Shown here piece after piece: positions 61,931-64,000 of a stretch of 64,000 bases of DNA. The position numbers were made by a program, and so were the translations under genes. This stretch comes from Gracilaria gracilis. Taxonomy: Eukaryota > Rhodophyta > Florideophyceae > Gracilariales > Gracilariaceae. The stretch spans positions 62,001-126,000 of the forward strand of contig JARGSG010000005.1 of NCBI GenBank assembly GCA_030374805.1. The letters run 5' to 3'. Under the pieces are notes generated by a model, which was not told the DNA's origin, ran no database searches, and worked only from the letters and a program-made list of their open reading frames with translations. The stretch's first letter is position 1. Each line of letters opens with the position of its first letter.

Positions 61931-64000
61931 ATTTGTTTTGGGGCATTTAGAAACTTGTTTTGTACATACCAGTGATAAAGTAGAAATTTAATTGACAACA
62001 AGCAAGTTATACTTTCGAAAAGTCTTTTCATCAACACCCACAATTTGAGAATTGACTGATTCAATGGCATAGTTTTTTAAAAACAAGAAACTCCAAAGCA
62101 AGTGAACTGGGCGAATAGAATTCGAAAGTGCTGGATTAATTCTACGTCACAAATCCGCGCATACGTGAGGGTTTGCTCCAAAGAGAGCAAGAAAGCGTCT
62201 ATTTCTTACCACATAGCTGAGTCCGATACTTCGTTTTATAAGGACCTCCGCGGTGTTCTGAAATTGGGCAGGACTGCAATACATGTCGAAGTTGAAGGTC
62301 AGATCTTTCGCCCAGGATAAGAATGTTTTCGTATAGGTCCCATGAACCGATTTTGGTCTGCGCCGGAACAGAACTATAAAGATTGTTCAACATAAACTGA
62401 CTCTTGTTGTGTTACGCAGTTGGTAGCTCGTCTACTACCGTGTGTCTCTCTGGAACCTTTGACTTAATTACATTAATTTGCCCTAAATCGTTTTGTGAGA
62501 GTAAGAGATTCACCAGAAAACACACAAATTCAAATGATACGTAAGCGTTGCTAAGGTTAAATCTGGTTCTCCGAACTACTGTTCCATTCATTTCGGTTTC
62601 TCACGTATTCGCATATGCAGCATCCTGAACTTTTACTGTGAATAATCACAATGTAGGTGCAAAAAAGTTTCATGTCTTACATCCTGTCAATTTCAAAGAG
62701 GTAAAACTAGAAAATGGTGAAACAGGGGTCTAAATAATTACATTTAGTTAAATTTAATCTTCAAGAACTAAAATAGGCGGTTCTCTAAAGAGCACAAGTT
62801 TTTGTTGCGGTTGTGAATCGCTGTTCTCTCTTAGAGTTATCTACACTCCGTTAAAATCCCTCTCTAAAGATATGTTTAGAACGCTCAAATGGTGCCTGGC
62901 TAGGTTATAATTTGAATTTTAATATGCGGTTTTTTACGGTTTTTCTTAAAACTTTCACTTTTAAAACATCATAAGTTTGAAGATTGAAGTCTTTCGGGCG
63001 GCTCTTAAAGTTTGTGTTTATTTAATCAGTTCCATTCTATGAACTTACATAGAAGAGCGACGGGAGGGATGAATATTTTAAGAGATCGGCACATATAAAC
63101 TTTGGGCTTTCACGGCCTTGACGTGAACAACATAATTTTATATACATAAAGGTTACAATAACTGTTAACTACTTATATTACAAGCAATTATACTGATAAT
63201 TAGAGAAACAACAGAGAAAAGCTTTCAAGTAACTGACATTTTTGCTACTTTTCTGACTAACGCTGTTGTTTTCTACCAGATATTCTGGTTACCAACAATA
63301 ATTCAAGACATACGAGATGTGTAATTTTTTAAAGGTATCTTTCCGGCAGTCATGTTGGTCTTGTCCCATGTTCTAACGTACAAGAATTTTATCAATTCAA
63401 AAATTACAGAAAAACACTACCTTGGGTATGCCCAACTTGTTACAGTAACGAGAGATATAGATTGTTGGAAAATCACGTAATGCAACGACAATACATTCCA
63501 TGCAGAATTACGTGGCACATTTGTAGAAGATACAAGCTATTGCGGGGTCTCCAATTCAGCGAGCTGCTATAAAAGACTGGAATGATGCTGTTCAGTAGTG
63601 ATGGGGAGAAATCACACACATCCCACTGTCTCAGGTTCTTTTCTTTCCTTCACACGAAACGCGATGCCGTCGAGGCTTTCAAAAAACTCCCCAGCCGTCC
63701 AACTATAACGGGCTAAGTTTCAGAAGAAGGAACTGAAAGGACATGAAAACGTTCGGGCAGTATGGGAATCAGACCCCTTATTTCAGCAGCATAAACTCTC
63801 CAACTTCCGAACCTGCTTTTCAAATATGAAAACAGCCTTTTTGACTGCATCACAAACTGGTATGTACATTACAACTTCTTTTTCAAGCCACGAAATGTAT
63901 CTAACTTCTGTTTCAAAAGAGGGTGAAGATTTGTTCCTCAACCGCAGGTGTAGCGATGAACAGGATACCCCACGTAAGCGTAAGAAGATTATTTCCTTAG
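61931..64000. other. AT-rich intergenic to window end, no gene seen
   Basis: Short frames only, with frequent stops on all frames. Some could be eroded N-terminal sequence of the Harbinger remnant (61930-62400), but nothing is recognisable. Confidence 0.45.

Noticed and set aside
1-64000. CRISPR arrays, bacterial operons or riboswitches
   Set aside because: No regularly spaced repeat arrays or polycistronic gene runs are visible. The content is eukaryotic.

Overview
This window looks like nuclear DNA of an intron-poor eukaryote. The long single-exon genes, the mix of secreted cysteine-rich proteins, and the dense transposon load (Copia, PIF/Harbinger, piggyBac, pogo and hAT) fit a red alga of the Chondrus type. 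That assignment is inference; no rRNA, organelle gene or reliable tRNA in the window confirms it.

Layout. 1-7.1 kb holds an ankyrin-like gene relic and a complete catalase gene that encodes a signal peptide. 7.1-7.8 kb holds a small C2H2 zinc-finger gene with a paralogue at 24.4-25.4 kb. 8.4-14.7 kb is a complete Copia LTR retrotransposon (205-bp LTRs, 5-bp target duplication, broken coding). It lies just upstream of, and probably inside, a decayed Harbinger element (14.8-16.6 kb) that encodes a Myb/SANT-like protein and a DDE transposase. 17.4-26.6 kb has a broken cysteine-rich repeat gene, a secreted Asp/Pro-rich repeat protein, the Ala-rich zinc-finger paralogue and much empty sequence. 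26.6-33.4 kb is a secreted von Willebrand A-domain gene split by a second, very young Copia element whose 419-bp LTRs read as identical. 33.9-43 kb carries orphan reading frames, a secreted 5'-nucleotidase and an 814-residue orphan. 43.5-54.5 kb is a transposon cluster: a 0.9-kb inverted-repeat element, a Harbinger, a piggyBac-like element, a pogo/Tigger-like element and a hAT-type MITE. 54.5-64 kb is mostly AT-rich and empty, with a small secreted Cys-rich basic protein, a second copy of the 0.9-kb element and a Harbinger transposase remnant.

How it fits together. The host genes with the clearest calls (catalase, 5'-nucleotidase, vWA protein, three Cys-rich or repeat proteins) all encode signal peptides, so this reads as a cell-surface or apoplast gene neighbourhood under heavy transposition. 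Two genes show direct transposon impact. The vWA gene is cut in its coding sequence by the young Copia element. A Cys-rich gene has three different DNA transposons (about 7.6 kb) stacked in what were about 60 bases just upstream of its start codon, one of them inside the target duplication of another. Several DNA-transposon and host reading frames are otherwise intact but carry a single in-frame stop.
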